From positions 124,001-188,000 of the forward strand of contig NW_026252134.1 of assembly GCF_025399195.1 (NCBI RefSeq): a DNA stretch of 64,000 bases, given 5' to 3'. This DNA comes from Umbelopsis ramanniana AG (lineage: Eukaryota; Mucoromycota; Umbelopsidomycetes; Umbelopsidales; Umbelopsidaceae). Below, in pieces: positions 47,129 to 57,634 of the stretch. The notes below the pieces were generated by a model that saw only the letters and a program-made list of their open reading frames with translations, did no database searches and had not been told where the DNA came from. The position numbers and the translations under genes are program-made. Each line of letters opens with the position of its first letter. The first letter of the stretch is position 1.

Positions 47129-49101
47129 TTAGAAGGCAAGCAGTACGGATCTTTTACCAGTAGGATGGCATATAAAGGTGGATGCGAACAGACCCACAGT
47201 GATACCTGAGGCAACCAAGATCATTTGCAACGCAAATTCAAACCCTAGTTCCAGCTGATTATTGATGAGCATAGTCAATGCCGCTCTAACACCAACACTT
47301 CCAGGCACAAGGATAAGCACTGCGCCCATGACTGGAACGAATCCCAGGTGATTCGTGAACTTTCCATAAAGATTACAGATTAAGCCGATCACAAACGCTA
47401 TACAGACATCGTATGAGTAAAAGGGTTCTAAATCAAGAATGAAGTGAACGGAGGTTACTTTACCTGCTACACCAACGGGTAGAACACTACTTGTAGTGAC
47501 GCTTGACATGAAATATACCACGACAAATGCCGCTGCGTTGACAACGACACAGATTGGCATGTGTCTCCAGCTAGCACCGAACTGCACATTGATTGCCATA
47601 GAAAGCGGTGGAAAGACAAGGAAGTAAAACCAAGGATTGATGGGTACAAAACATTTTGCAGTGTTGAGTGCTACACCTGGTTCTAACGCATTGACAGCGG
47701 ATATGCCGATCCAAGCTCCAAAAGCTTGAAATAATGCATCCATGACGGCAGAAAGCAATCTGGTTGTTCCGGAATTAACAGATCTACTAGTAATCTCCAT
47801 CAAACTTAATGTAAGCTGGAAACCAGGAAGTAGAACAGCGAGGGAAGAGAGGATTACGACCTGTAAAAGCGTTTTAGTGTGCTGCTGCGTAGCTTTTGTG
47901 AACATGTATAACAATCAGTCCATTCGTACCTGATAGCAAATATAATTATGTAGACCTCTAGCTAATAATCCGACCAAAAAAGATGCCAGTACTTGGTATA
48001 CGTTACTAAAGGTAGTGAACCGACTTCCTGATAATAAAGACAGTACACCACAGATAGTACCGCCTGCAGCGGATGCCAAAACATCATACCAGCTTCCTCG
48101 AAATGCGATTGCTGCCACCAGAGCGGTAGAGATACTGTAGCTGGAAAGGTATACAGGTCGCGAGTGATATGGTGGACGCTTCATGATGGTTTCTAAGTCT
48201 CGATACGCCTCATTGACGGTGATTTTGTCGTAACAAAGGTTGCGCATAAGATGGTATACCAGTTCTAAGCGGTATAGATCGAAACCGTCACTTTGGCGAA
48301 CATGGTGAGTTTCGCTGGTTCGAGTAGCCATATCTACAAAGGAGATCATCATCTGTTTTATTCATAAAAACAGCGAGAGTGGTAAGTCCAACGAATACGA
48401 ACGCTGGCGCAGTTTAGCCCAAGTAGCTGTACATACCATGCCTGGCGAATACGCGTATGACGCTTTGATTTCAAGCACCTCACTCATGGTATCTAGTGCA
48501 TCCTCGATACGATGAGCTGGGGCACCGTAGCAGACCAGTGCCGAGCTCAACCTTCAGAAACAACTGAATTAGTGTTGGATCGGCGATATCAATGTGTTCA
48601 ACCGAGACATGTAAAGAAAACTTACTTCAATAGAAATGAATGTTTAGTAAGGACATCAGCGATAGACTCCTTTATTTTCAACTGCTGTTCTTCTTTCAAC
48701 GAGGTTCTTCTTGCCGTTCCATCATTTACTGATCGATTTCTTCTATTGGACGAAAGTGTCTGCATTTCATAGCCGTAAGCTGAACCTGTGGCATACGTAT
48801 CGGCGTCATCCATGTCGATAACAGTGTTGGCCTTCTCGGATTGCAATCTCAATAGATACGACAAGACGCCATTAGGCGATACACTAGAAGACTCTGTGAC
48901 AGACTCTATGATAGTTTGAGCCTGCTTCTCATGTCGCTGCAGAGGCAATGGTGGCATAGCAGGCTCGGGTTGTGCTATTTCGTCCACGTCGCCATCTTGA
49001 AGGCGGGTATTGGAATTGACCGGAAATAAAGTGGGTGATGGAGGAACAGAATGCTCTGGCGTTTCGAATGCCAGGTGTCTACTCGGACGTCTGGCTGTCA
49101 T
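47129..49101 (-). CDS. PRM10: ThrE/PRM10-type amino-acid exporter-like membrane protein
   Basis: Four exons: 49101-48626, 48551-48437, 48352-47930, 47860-47129; 581 residues. A Ser/Pro-rich cytosolic N-terminus (about 150 residues) precedes the ThrE domain: ALVCYGAPAHRIEDAL, the helix with EVLEIKASYAYSPGMM, then two sets of membrane helices ending with the ThrE_2-type half (ILVPGSVGVRAAL). In bacteria the family exports threonine and serine; yeast PRM10 is pheromone-regulated with unknown substrate. A stretch at about 47465-47430 begins GTAAAG and ends TTTAG within frame (36 nt) and adds residues unlike the family; it may be an unrecognised intron or real insert. Start chosen at MTARRPSRH. 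Confidence 0.85.
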
Positions 49102-50436
49102 TGGCTTTGAGGCGTGGAAAAAAAAAGCGACTCTCGATAGAAAAAAATAATCCCAACGACGGACTTTGACAGGTACGGAGTTGAGCACAAAATGGGATCA
49201 TCGGATTTCAAAAGGATTGGCAGATCGTAGATTTGCACCTCTTTTATAGCCTGAAATGCGATGTTCTATGAGTATATGTTTTTCATTTATTATGGTCTTT
49301 CAAAGATATTGTGGTTTTTACGCATGCTATCATATTTGTTATCGACTCTAGAGTAAAGAAGTACCAACTGATAACATTGAGTTTGGATGGATGTCGGAGA
49401 ATCTCCACAAACTGGCAGTAGACAGTCGTTATAATGTCCTCTCACATGCACGCTTTCATGATCTACTTCAATTTAGAGATTCATCGTTCAAAGTTGCTTG
49501 TGGCTAACTCTTAGCTTCAGAAGTTTCCTGTAAGCCATAAAAGAGAGGGATATCTTCTAACGTTATGTGATAATTAGGTTCTTCTGGCTTATTGCTGTAG
49601 GCTTTCCCGACAATGCTGGAAAGCACAGTTCAGGAAGTTAAAACTAACTAGGAGGTCACAGCACACCAGACCCTTTCATGCTGTAGACGAGTAAGGAGCA
49701 CGGGAGGCTATAAACTCAGAAACAATACACTAGCTGCCGTTCAACTTTTTGTAAAGTGACAGACCAACATTCAAGTATGAGATCGGTGGCTTAGGCAGAT
49801 AGCAGGTTGGCCTTTATGTTCCAATTGGCACTTTATAATTGTTGATATCCTGCAATGATACAAGAAGAGGTGACGGCCGAATGCGAATTGATGCACATAG
49901 CTTTTCCGTGAATGACTCCACTCCATCATAGTATAGAAATTTCGGTACCATGTCCGTTAAAAAAAATTTTTTTTTTATCTTTTATTTCCAATTGAAAAAT
50001 TTTCACCGTTCATGGGTATGTCACAAATACCGGCCCTCTTGCAAAGATGGATAGTCCATGCAGGAATGGGCACTAAGATTTTGTAATTAGTCTCTACTTG
50101 CTTTGACGCTCAAACAAATCGACAGAAGAAGATAAAATTCGCGAGCAACACGAAGCAAGGATTACGAATCGCCGCACACGATTCGGGGTCAAATTGTTAT
50201 GGTTTCCAATGTCAGCCATTTCAAGTTCAAATTGTGTTAAATGGCACAAGTTGTGGTTTAAGCCCCAAATACCGTTTATACACGTTGTAGTGGTCCAGAC
50301 AATATACCATCGAGATGCTGCCGAAGTCAAAAATGGCAGCCCAAACAGCATTGAAGTCAAATTTACCATTTCTTTCTTTGTTTTCATCATGTTGATATTT
50401 TTCTAATGCAGCTTTTTTTAATTTCTCCTACTCACT
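49102..50436. other. 1.3-kb intergenic, no gene recognised
   Basis: No coding frame with family features. A minus-strand frame at 50094-50390 is hydrophobic but unsupported. T/A runs occur near 49955-49980. Confidence 0.45.
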
Positions 50437-52218
50437 TTAAACCATTGATCTAACTACAAAGCTTGAAACTCCTCCGATGGCCAGGCCAACACAAAGGCAG
50501 AAACTCATTATGCTTCCTCCCAAAGATTTTTCCTCTGGTGTTCCAAGGCTGCTCAAATCCGGAATAGCCATCATGCACAGACTGCCTATCCAGCCGTTTG
50601 TCAGTGAGAACAGGATCAGTAGCATAAAGTATACAAAGTCAGAATTAATAAGGACCGGTAACGTCTTGTCAGCGGCCACGACATTACAAAACAAGAACAA
50701 TGGGATGCAGGTGGTCCTCAGAAGTGAATAAAACGTAAGTAGCTTGGGATTGCTTGTCCTGAGCAAAGAGGAGAGGGGAAAGATTCTGCCCACCCAGTCG
50801 AAAATATTGAAAATGAGAAAGTGGAATGCCACAAAAATGTCGTCCTGCAACACTCTTGGTAGTTGAACGTTAACAACAGAAGAGTCCGGTGGATGTGCAC
50901 GGACGGATTTGACGAGAGCCGTGATGGAGGGAAAAACGGCAATAGTCACAACGAAAACATAGGCGACGGAGAAAGCGAGCCATTTGATTTTTTTGAGAAC
51001 ACCAAGGATGGTAAGATCGATAGCCACGTCTGGTTGAAAGACCATTTCTGGATCAGAATCATCGTCGTTATTGTCTTCATCTCGTAACAAAGAGTTTCCA
51101 GTGGGTCGGTCTGCCATATAGTACATAAAGAATGGTTGCCTGAGTAGGACCAGGTATCCAACCAGCGCAACCACAGTGATGAGTAATGCTGATAGAAAAT
51201 ATAATACAGCTGATTTTCGGATGGCTTCCTCATCTGGTTTGGTCGTTGGTGATGCCGCTAACGCACTCAAAATGGATGACAATGCCACAGCTGTTCCTGC
51301 CAGCGCTGTTGAGATGGAATAAAGAGAGATGAATGTAAGTGGGTTGCTAACATGTTTAATCGGGATGGATATTTTGGATTCAGACCTTGGCCACTGTGTG
51401 TAATAGACAGGTGTTAATATGATTTAGAACATTCTTCCTATACTTCATTGTGAAATGTTCATACCTCATGACACCTTGAAGATATTTATGTGGGAAACGA
51501 CTTGCAGCGGCGAAGACACCAATTTGAAAGAAGCTGGTGGTAGCCGCAGTCAAGACAACTAAGAACATTATGAAATAAAAATAAGAAAGTCCTGAAAATC
51601 CAGCCATGGGTACAGTGACCATAATAATCGTGAAGGCAACAGTGTTGATAAGTACGGCCAATACTACTCTTGCGTTAGCACTTGCCTAGAGTGATCCAAA
51701 ATGAGATACTATCATACTCACAGCTTGGTACTTTCTATGAGAACTTACCTTCTTTTGCTTCCAAAGAGCATAGGCAAAGAACGCGAGATTCGACACCGTG
51801 AAATAGGTGCTAAAGTAATTCTGGAAGGTTTCTCCATATGGCGTCTGAGCAAAGCGGCTGGCGAAAAATGTGGAAGCGGTAATAAACACTGAAAAATTCA
51901 ATATTAAGCGTTAGACATGTTGCAGGAATCAACCTTGATCTAGACCTGTTAACCATCAGAGCGTACCATTCCATGGAAGCAACATGGCCGCTCCTTGTAG
52001 AACAAAGATCTATGAATGCATATGAGTAATGGCTGTGTTTGGAAGGGTGTAGACTGGTTAAGACAACTCACCCAGTAAACCAAATTGTAAGAATCTTCTG
52101 GAGGAATGCTCACTATTTCCTCTCTCTCATCCCTATCCTCTCCTAAAAGCGCATCAAATGAACTAGGCGCTTCAGCCGGTCGAAGTAGGTCACCCAAAAA
52201 GGTTTTGATTCGATCCAT
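50437..52218 (-). CDS. Equilibrative nucleoside transporter (ENT, FUN26-like)
   Basis: Six exons: 52218-52072, 52009-51967, 51888-51749, 51685-51465, 51393-51386 (8 nt) and 51305-50437; 475 residues, about 11 membrane helices. ENT proteins carry nucleosides down gradients; the fungal member FUN26 is vacuolar. Family blocks: VFVLQGAAMLLPWNVFITA-like first helix, NPK/SGQALAGTAVALSS after splicing, a long acidic central loop (RDEDNNDDDSDPE), FNIFDWVGR, TNGWIGSLCMM and GLAIGGVSSF at the end. The 8-nt exon restores GQALAG, which reading through does not. An N-terminal acidic segment has EDRDEREE. Confidence 0.9.
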
Positions 52219-52863
52219 TGAGAGTGCAAACGTCGTACACTCCGATGGAGGTCATATTGGATTTGCAGTTGCAACTCAGCACATGCCAACTTTTCACTGA
52301 CTGAACCCCTTCATCCAGTTGACTCGATTTTATAACTAGTTTTTGTTGTATAGACACAGGAAAATATCAATGAATGTCTATAGCATAATGATGAGTGTAA
52401 CTCTCACTCTCTTTTGTGAGCGACACCTAACCTCCTTTTGAGGTAAGTCTCAACAGTAGGCAGCACACCGAATTTGAGCACAATGTTGCCATTTCATCGT
52501 TGCACATACGTCTGCGCGGGCGTGACACTCATAATGGATATTGCACTTCTCCACTGAGTGGCCACTCACTCAAACATCATGCTTGAATCATTTTGAAGAC
52601 ACTTATCTCAAGTTTTATTGATTTCACAAAGCTTTGGCATTTTATAGCTGCAGAGCCTGATTCATAAATCATTTTAATGTCGCATGGTCATTTACCAGAA
52701 ATTGACGGTCATCATTTAATTTGAAAGATAATGCTCTGTCTGGAGGGAAATTTATTTGTCCTCAGGAAATTTTCTTTCGATCATGCTTAAGAATTTAGCG
52801 TAGTACTGCAATAAAATCAGCTATTCTTCGTACCTTTTTTCTTCTACCCACGGAGCATGTATC
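52219..52863. promoter_or_regulatory. Divergent promoter region, ENT and hypothetical gene
   Basis: About 645 bases between divergent starts (52218 minus, 52864 plus). No coding frame. Specific elements not assigned. Confidence 0.4.
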
Positions 52864-53646
52864 ATGGTCATACATGTGCCGCACATAATAATTGAATGCA
52901 CTGGCCCAAATTCGGTCATACACCCTGGAACGACAAACAGAAATGAACCTCTAGATAGCAATCACTTGTCAACCTTCACCAACGACCTTTTGATGTGGTC
53001 TCCCAATGCTTCCATCAACAGTTCTACAGAATTAAATCCATTTAATGATAGAGAGTTACCATCAAGACCGCACGCATCGCCAGCAGATTCAACGAAAGAA
53101 ACTGGCATATCAGAGCATCCCAGTGACATTCGGCTTTCAACCTCTGCCGATTCTGGCTATGACGAAAATTATCAACCGAGCGTGACAAGCTATGAGAGAT
53201 ATAACAATTCAGGTTCCCTGACAGGCCCAACAACGTACAGCCATCCCATACAGTCAGCGTATGGGTACCCTCACAGACATACAAATCACATTGTATCTTG
53301 TATATTATGCAGTCTAGAATCCTATAGGAAGTTCCAGGACAGGATGGGCTGGCCCCACTATCTTGAACATCCAGAGTACGAGAATTTTAACATGCAATTT
53401 GTTGACTCTACTTCAACAAACTACAGAAAGATCTACCCTCATTTGACTACCGATGATAATTACAAAGCAGCAGAAGGACATGTCGCCAATCAATCCTTTG
53501 TTACCAACCTAGGTCAGCATCGCTATTACCGAGTGGCAGATAAAACGGCCATAAATGAAAAGCAACCCAAACAGCATGGTACAAGGTTCATGAGTCGCTT
53601 TGGACATCAATTGCAACGTCAGTTAAGGCGGTTGATTGGTAAATAA
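52864..53646 (+). CDS. Hypothetical protein, 260 residues
   Basis: One intronless ATG frame ending with TAA at 53644-53646. The first 120 residues are Ser/Thr/Asn/Pro-rich and probably disordered, then a Tyr/His-rich core (IVSCILCSLESYRKFQDRMGW) and a basic C-terminal tail (FGHQLQRQLRRLIGK) predicted to be an amphipathic helix. A CxxC (SCILC) is present but isolated. No family recognised. The lack of introns is unusual among these neighbours. It ends about 100 bases before the convergent TMX3-like gene. Confidence 0.6.
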   Translation: MVIHVPHIIIECTGPNSVIHPGTTNRNEPLDSNHLSTFTNDLLMWSPNASINSSTELNPFNDRELPSRPHASPADSTKETGISEHPSDIRLSTSADSGYDENYQPSVTSYERYNNSGSLTGPTTYSHPIQSAYGYPHRHTNHIVSCILCSLESYRKFQDRMGWPHYLEHPEYENFNMQFVDSTSTNYRKIYPHLTTDDNYKAAEGHVANQSFVTNLGQHRYYRVADKTAINEKQPKQHGTRFMSRFGHQLQRQLRRLIGK

Positions 53647-53748
53647 TTGAATTGAAAAAAGAAAAGCAATGTCAAGGAACTTCATAAACTATTCATCCTC
53701 AGCTATATAACAAATAATCAATACAAATGCTCTAAAACAAACATGGAT

Positions 53749-55384
53749 TTACTGGGATTTGGGATCAGTGCGCTTATCGCTGGCTTGAGCGGACTTGACC
53801 AAAGGAATGATCAAGAGTCCGCTGCTAACAATGATGGCAGGAATAGTGATGAACCAGTATTTTCCTGCAACCACCATAGCCTTTTCAATGTACTTTGCGA
53901 AATGCTGTCCAGAGGGAACGGTTGATTTCGCTTTAAGAAGACCAGATTGGGCATCATCAATAGCTTTAACGATTTCATCGGTTTGCACAAGGTCCAAAGC
54001 TTCTCCATCGATGTTCTTAGCAAAGAATTGTGTGTTCTATGAATAAATTCATATTAGTCATGTTCCCGGGAGGTAGTGATCCGATGTAGTGTGTTTGGTA
54101 TTTACCTTGGGGTCGCTAATGACAACAGCAGGGAGTGCATTTCCGTTAAAGCCATACACGTTGTACACATAACGAGCATGCTTAATACCGTCCATCCACA
54201 CAAACAAGACTTTTCCTTCATCGCCAACATTCTTTGCATAGCTCTCAGCTATATTCTTCAACAGTGCTTTTTGCTCGTCCAGTTCTCGGCTAGGCATAAA
54301 GAACGCCAAGACCACCAGCTTATTGCCGCGAAGAACGTCGTTAGAGTTACCAGGACCAAGCTCAAAGAAAAGCGGGTATTTGCGATCGTTTACCCAGTTT
54401 CGAAGGGTAGCACGGGTTTCAGGAACGTTTGAAAAGTCACTGCCAGGGTATATCATGGCCTTGTCACCCTTCCACAATACAACTTTTGGAAGATTTTCCT
54501 TTTGTAATCCAAATCGAGCCAAAGCTTTAGGGTCCGAAGTGGCATACGTAGCCAAGTCATTTATGAATGCTTGACCAACACTATCGATGGTATCCTTGAG
54601 CGCATTGTTAGAAGACCCCAATATGCAAAATTGAATTCAGGTTGAAAGTACTTACAATGTGGTCTGCCTTGCTATCGTAGATGTAGACGAGCGAGACTTC
54701 ATCACTATCGAGTTTAGCAGCCAACTCAGAATCGCTCACATGGGTGACAGGCGACCTAGCGCAAACGTATTATTACAACTAGAAACTTTTGCCTTACATT
54801 TAAAAAAAGTGTTGAATTGCACTTACTTTGAGGCTTTGTCGACAAAAGCCAAAAGACTGTCGTGATCACGAGTGCCACGATATTCAACTGAGGTATCCTT
54901 CGCAACACTTGGAAAACCATCGTTTCAGTACTGGCACCGTGAGGAAGCACACACGGGGACATGTCTAAACTTACTATTTCAACGTTGGGAATCCGCTTAC
55001 TCCATATGATCTGCAAAGTGCTAGATAAAAGGATGTGTGTGTTAGTGCCCACTGTGACTGCACGCTCCGAAAGGTTATCATAAGGCCCCTACGTTCGTCA
55101 AGGGTACAATCGACTTCTGCAATATTAGCCTTTCCCTTCAGTGTCTTGGCAAGATCCACCCAAACAGGTGCCAAAGTTTTGCAGTGCGTACACCATGGCG
55201 CGTAGAACTTAATGAACCATGCCCTGTCTGGTGAATCTTCCACTTGTTGTGTGAAGTTGGCGCTGCCCAAAGTGACTACCTTGCCCTCGATGTTAGGAAT
55301 GTATACAGAAGCATCAGTTTCAGCGGCGACATTCTGTTGCTGAAGCGCAAATAAGAATGCGCCAGCGAGGATCTTGATCAACAT
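53749..55384 (-). CDS. TMX3-like transmembrane protein disulfide isomerase
   Basis: Six exons: 55384-55093, 55020-54975, 54907-54827, 54755-54656, 54594-54106, 54036-53749; 431 residues. ER lumenal thiol oxidoreductase: signal peptide (residues 1-21), thioredoxin domain with FYAPWCTHCKTLAP (Cys65 and Cys68) and the cis-proline block YGVSGFPTLK, two further thioredoxin-like domains without active sites (VLWKGDKAMIYPG; RGTRDHDSLLAFV), and a C-terminal membrane helix (WFITIPAIIVSSGLLIIPLV) with a short cytosolic tail. The active site is CTHC in place of the usual CGHC, as in some TMX-type members. Divergent from the SEC12-like gene B, 457 bases apart. Confidence 0.9.
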
Positions 55385-55840
55385 GGTAGAAGAAAGGAGG
55401 ACTTGCTCACTAATTCAGCAAATCCTCTTTATACGTCCCAAAAAGGGAATTTTTCGCCAATCTTGTCAGCCATCCGTGCAACATGTTGCTTTACGATAGC
55501 GCACAATACGCTTGATTACGAGTCCTGAAAAAACGCCATTATATGCAATAGTAGCACCTCTCTACGCGAGGGAGTCGAAAGAAACAGAAAAATTGAGATT
55601 TTTGGTGTCAATGTCCTTTGCAAGGGTCGACTCATGCGCACTCAATTGCTACCTTCTAGCTCTCGTTTGGCTATGACGAAGGTCTAAGAACGGGAAGAGT
55701 GTCTTCCATGCAGATGGATATAATGCCATTTCGCGTGTGTGTCGGTTTATGGAAGTGAAAAAGTGTCCCTTAGGTGTTCTTTCTCCTACCAACACTTTGT
55801 GACTTGGTGTTCTCCTGTATTGTTTGACGTGCTTCTCTCC
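55385..55840. promoter_or_regulatory. Divergent promoter region, TMX3-like and SEC12-like B
   Basis: About 456 bases between divergent starts of two secretory-pathway genes. Shared control, for example by an unfolded-protein response factor, is possible; I did not find a clear UPRE-type element. Confidence 0.4.
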
Positions 55841-57373
55841 ATGCCACTACGAAAATCCATTGTCGCCACCACCGATCTGTCCATCTACGTGGTGGATGTA
55901 ACGCCTGAAGGCCAAGTTGTTACGGGAGGAAGTAGTTACGACGATTCTGGCGTTCAGAATAGAATTGTAAGAGCATTTCAACTATCAGTCACTCTGTGTG
56001 GGCAGAAAGTCCTAAATTCTTTGACAATTCAATCAATACATCTAGGATGTCTATGACCTTTCTGGCAAAGGAAACAAGCTTGTGCCTTACACGTCATTGT
56101 CCATGGAGAGTTTTAGAAGCAATGATATATCTCTCGCCGTGCACCCGAGCTCATCCATCATAGCCGTAGGCTTAAGCGTTCCTGCTCCATCAAGTGCAGG
56201 AAAGGACTGCAAGATACTTGATTTGACTGGATCAAGGTAAGTGTAGTTCTGGGCTCAATATAAAAACGCCGATCATTCATTGAAAATATGCTGTAGTATC
56301 GTCCCGAGATTAGCTGTCAGAATCAACAGCAGTAGTCAGTCAGAGTATACGCAGGTAACAAAAATTTTATAGTGCAAAATTCGGATATAAGCTTCAGTTG
56401 TGCTTAACAGCCAGAATATGCTATAGACTATTACCAGATTCAGCGCTTCCGGAAAATACTTGATCGCTGGATTCAACGATGGAAAGATAGCCGTACTTAG
56501 ATATCCGTCGATGACTGGATTATTCCCTCCGTTGACCATTGGCGAAATTCTCGATGTCGACCTGCAAACCCACTGCGGCGAAGAGGTTCTAGCTGTTGCA
56601 TCACCAAAAACGATCAGATTGATCAACGTACGCACTGGAGCAGTGATTGAAGTTATAGAGAGTCCTATGCTGAATCAAACAACAGCTGGTACATTTGCTG
56701 CGTGCAGGTACGGCTCATGTCAATTGTTGGTATTCGAATTGCTGATGACTAAACCCATACATTAGGTTTGGCAGACATAGTTCGAGAGGCTACCTCTACG
56801 CTGTTGTAAATGTTACTTCTAACCACAAGTCTGGGGCCTTCATATGCTTGTGGCAGCTTGGAAAGAGGATACACAGTACGCTGCGTAAAGGGAAGACCGC
56901 CAGTGTGACTAGATCCCCAATAACTGCGTTCAACATGAGGTAAGGAGCCGGCAGAGGGTTTGAGAAAGTGTATCCTGAGGTAAAAGATGTAAATATTAAC
57001 ATATGTCTTTTGCTGTAGTTCCGATGGATCGTTGCTGACCTACGCTGCAGAAGATAACTCCATTGGAGTCATAAACGCTTCAACATTGCAACCGGTCTAT
57101 CGTCTGCGAAATGCCCACGAAAACCCCATATTCACAATCACAATGAGCAGTGACAATTCTTTCATTGCAAGTGCAGCTGGTAACCAATTGCGAGTGACAC
57201 CCCTTCCAAACACTATATCTAAAGGTAACAGTTTTGAGCTCATTCCAAATTGAAGTATACAGCTACTAAGTTTTTTGATTCGTCTAGGTGTCGACTATTC
57301 AGCTCCCATATACATTTTACTTAGCATGTTGATGTTTGCATTGTTCGCACATTTGTTAGTTTTGAAATTTTAA
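55841..57373 (+). CDS. SEC12-like WD membrane protein (paralogue B, altered K-loop)
   Basis: Seven exons: 55841-55966, 56046-56236, 56297-56354, 56427-56707, 56766-56939, 57019-57224, 57288-57373; 373 residues. Beta-propeller followed by one C-terminal membrane helix (YILLSMLMFALFAHLLVL) and no tail, like paralogue A at 17267. First exons are both 126 nt and align without gaps; the 58-nt exon and several intron phases also agree. Where A has GGGGGSGRTGVKN, this protein has GGSSYDDSGVQN (residues 29-40), so Asn40 is kept but the glycine-rich K-loop is lost. It may have weak or no Sar1 exchange activity, like budding-yeast SED4, or another client. Start at MPLRKS by alignment to paralogue A. 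Confidence 0.8.
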
Positions 57374-57634
57374 AAAATCGTTATGTTATGGGTTTACACT
57401 TTGACAGGCACGTTTCTGTCCTACATAGAGCTTTCAAATTCATATAATAACGACGTTATGACTGCTCTCTGGGAAGCGATATGTGGGGGTCTATCCCTTT
57501 TGACTGGTTATGAAGGAAAAGGCAGAGTACTATTTATTGTCGACAGTGGGACATTTGGCTATAGCAGGGGACTTTGCTAAAATGGGGGTATGTAGCATGA
57601 AGCATTATTCTTGATGATGAGTATTAACATAGAA

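Noticed and set aside
50094-50390. 98-codon minus-strand frame
   Set aside because: No similarity or splice context; composition not clearly coding.
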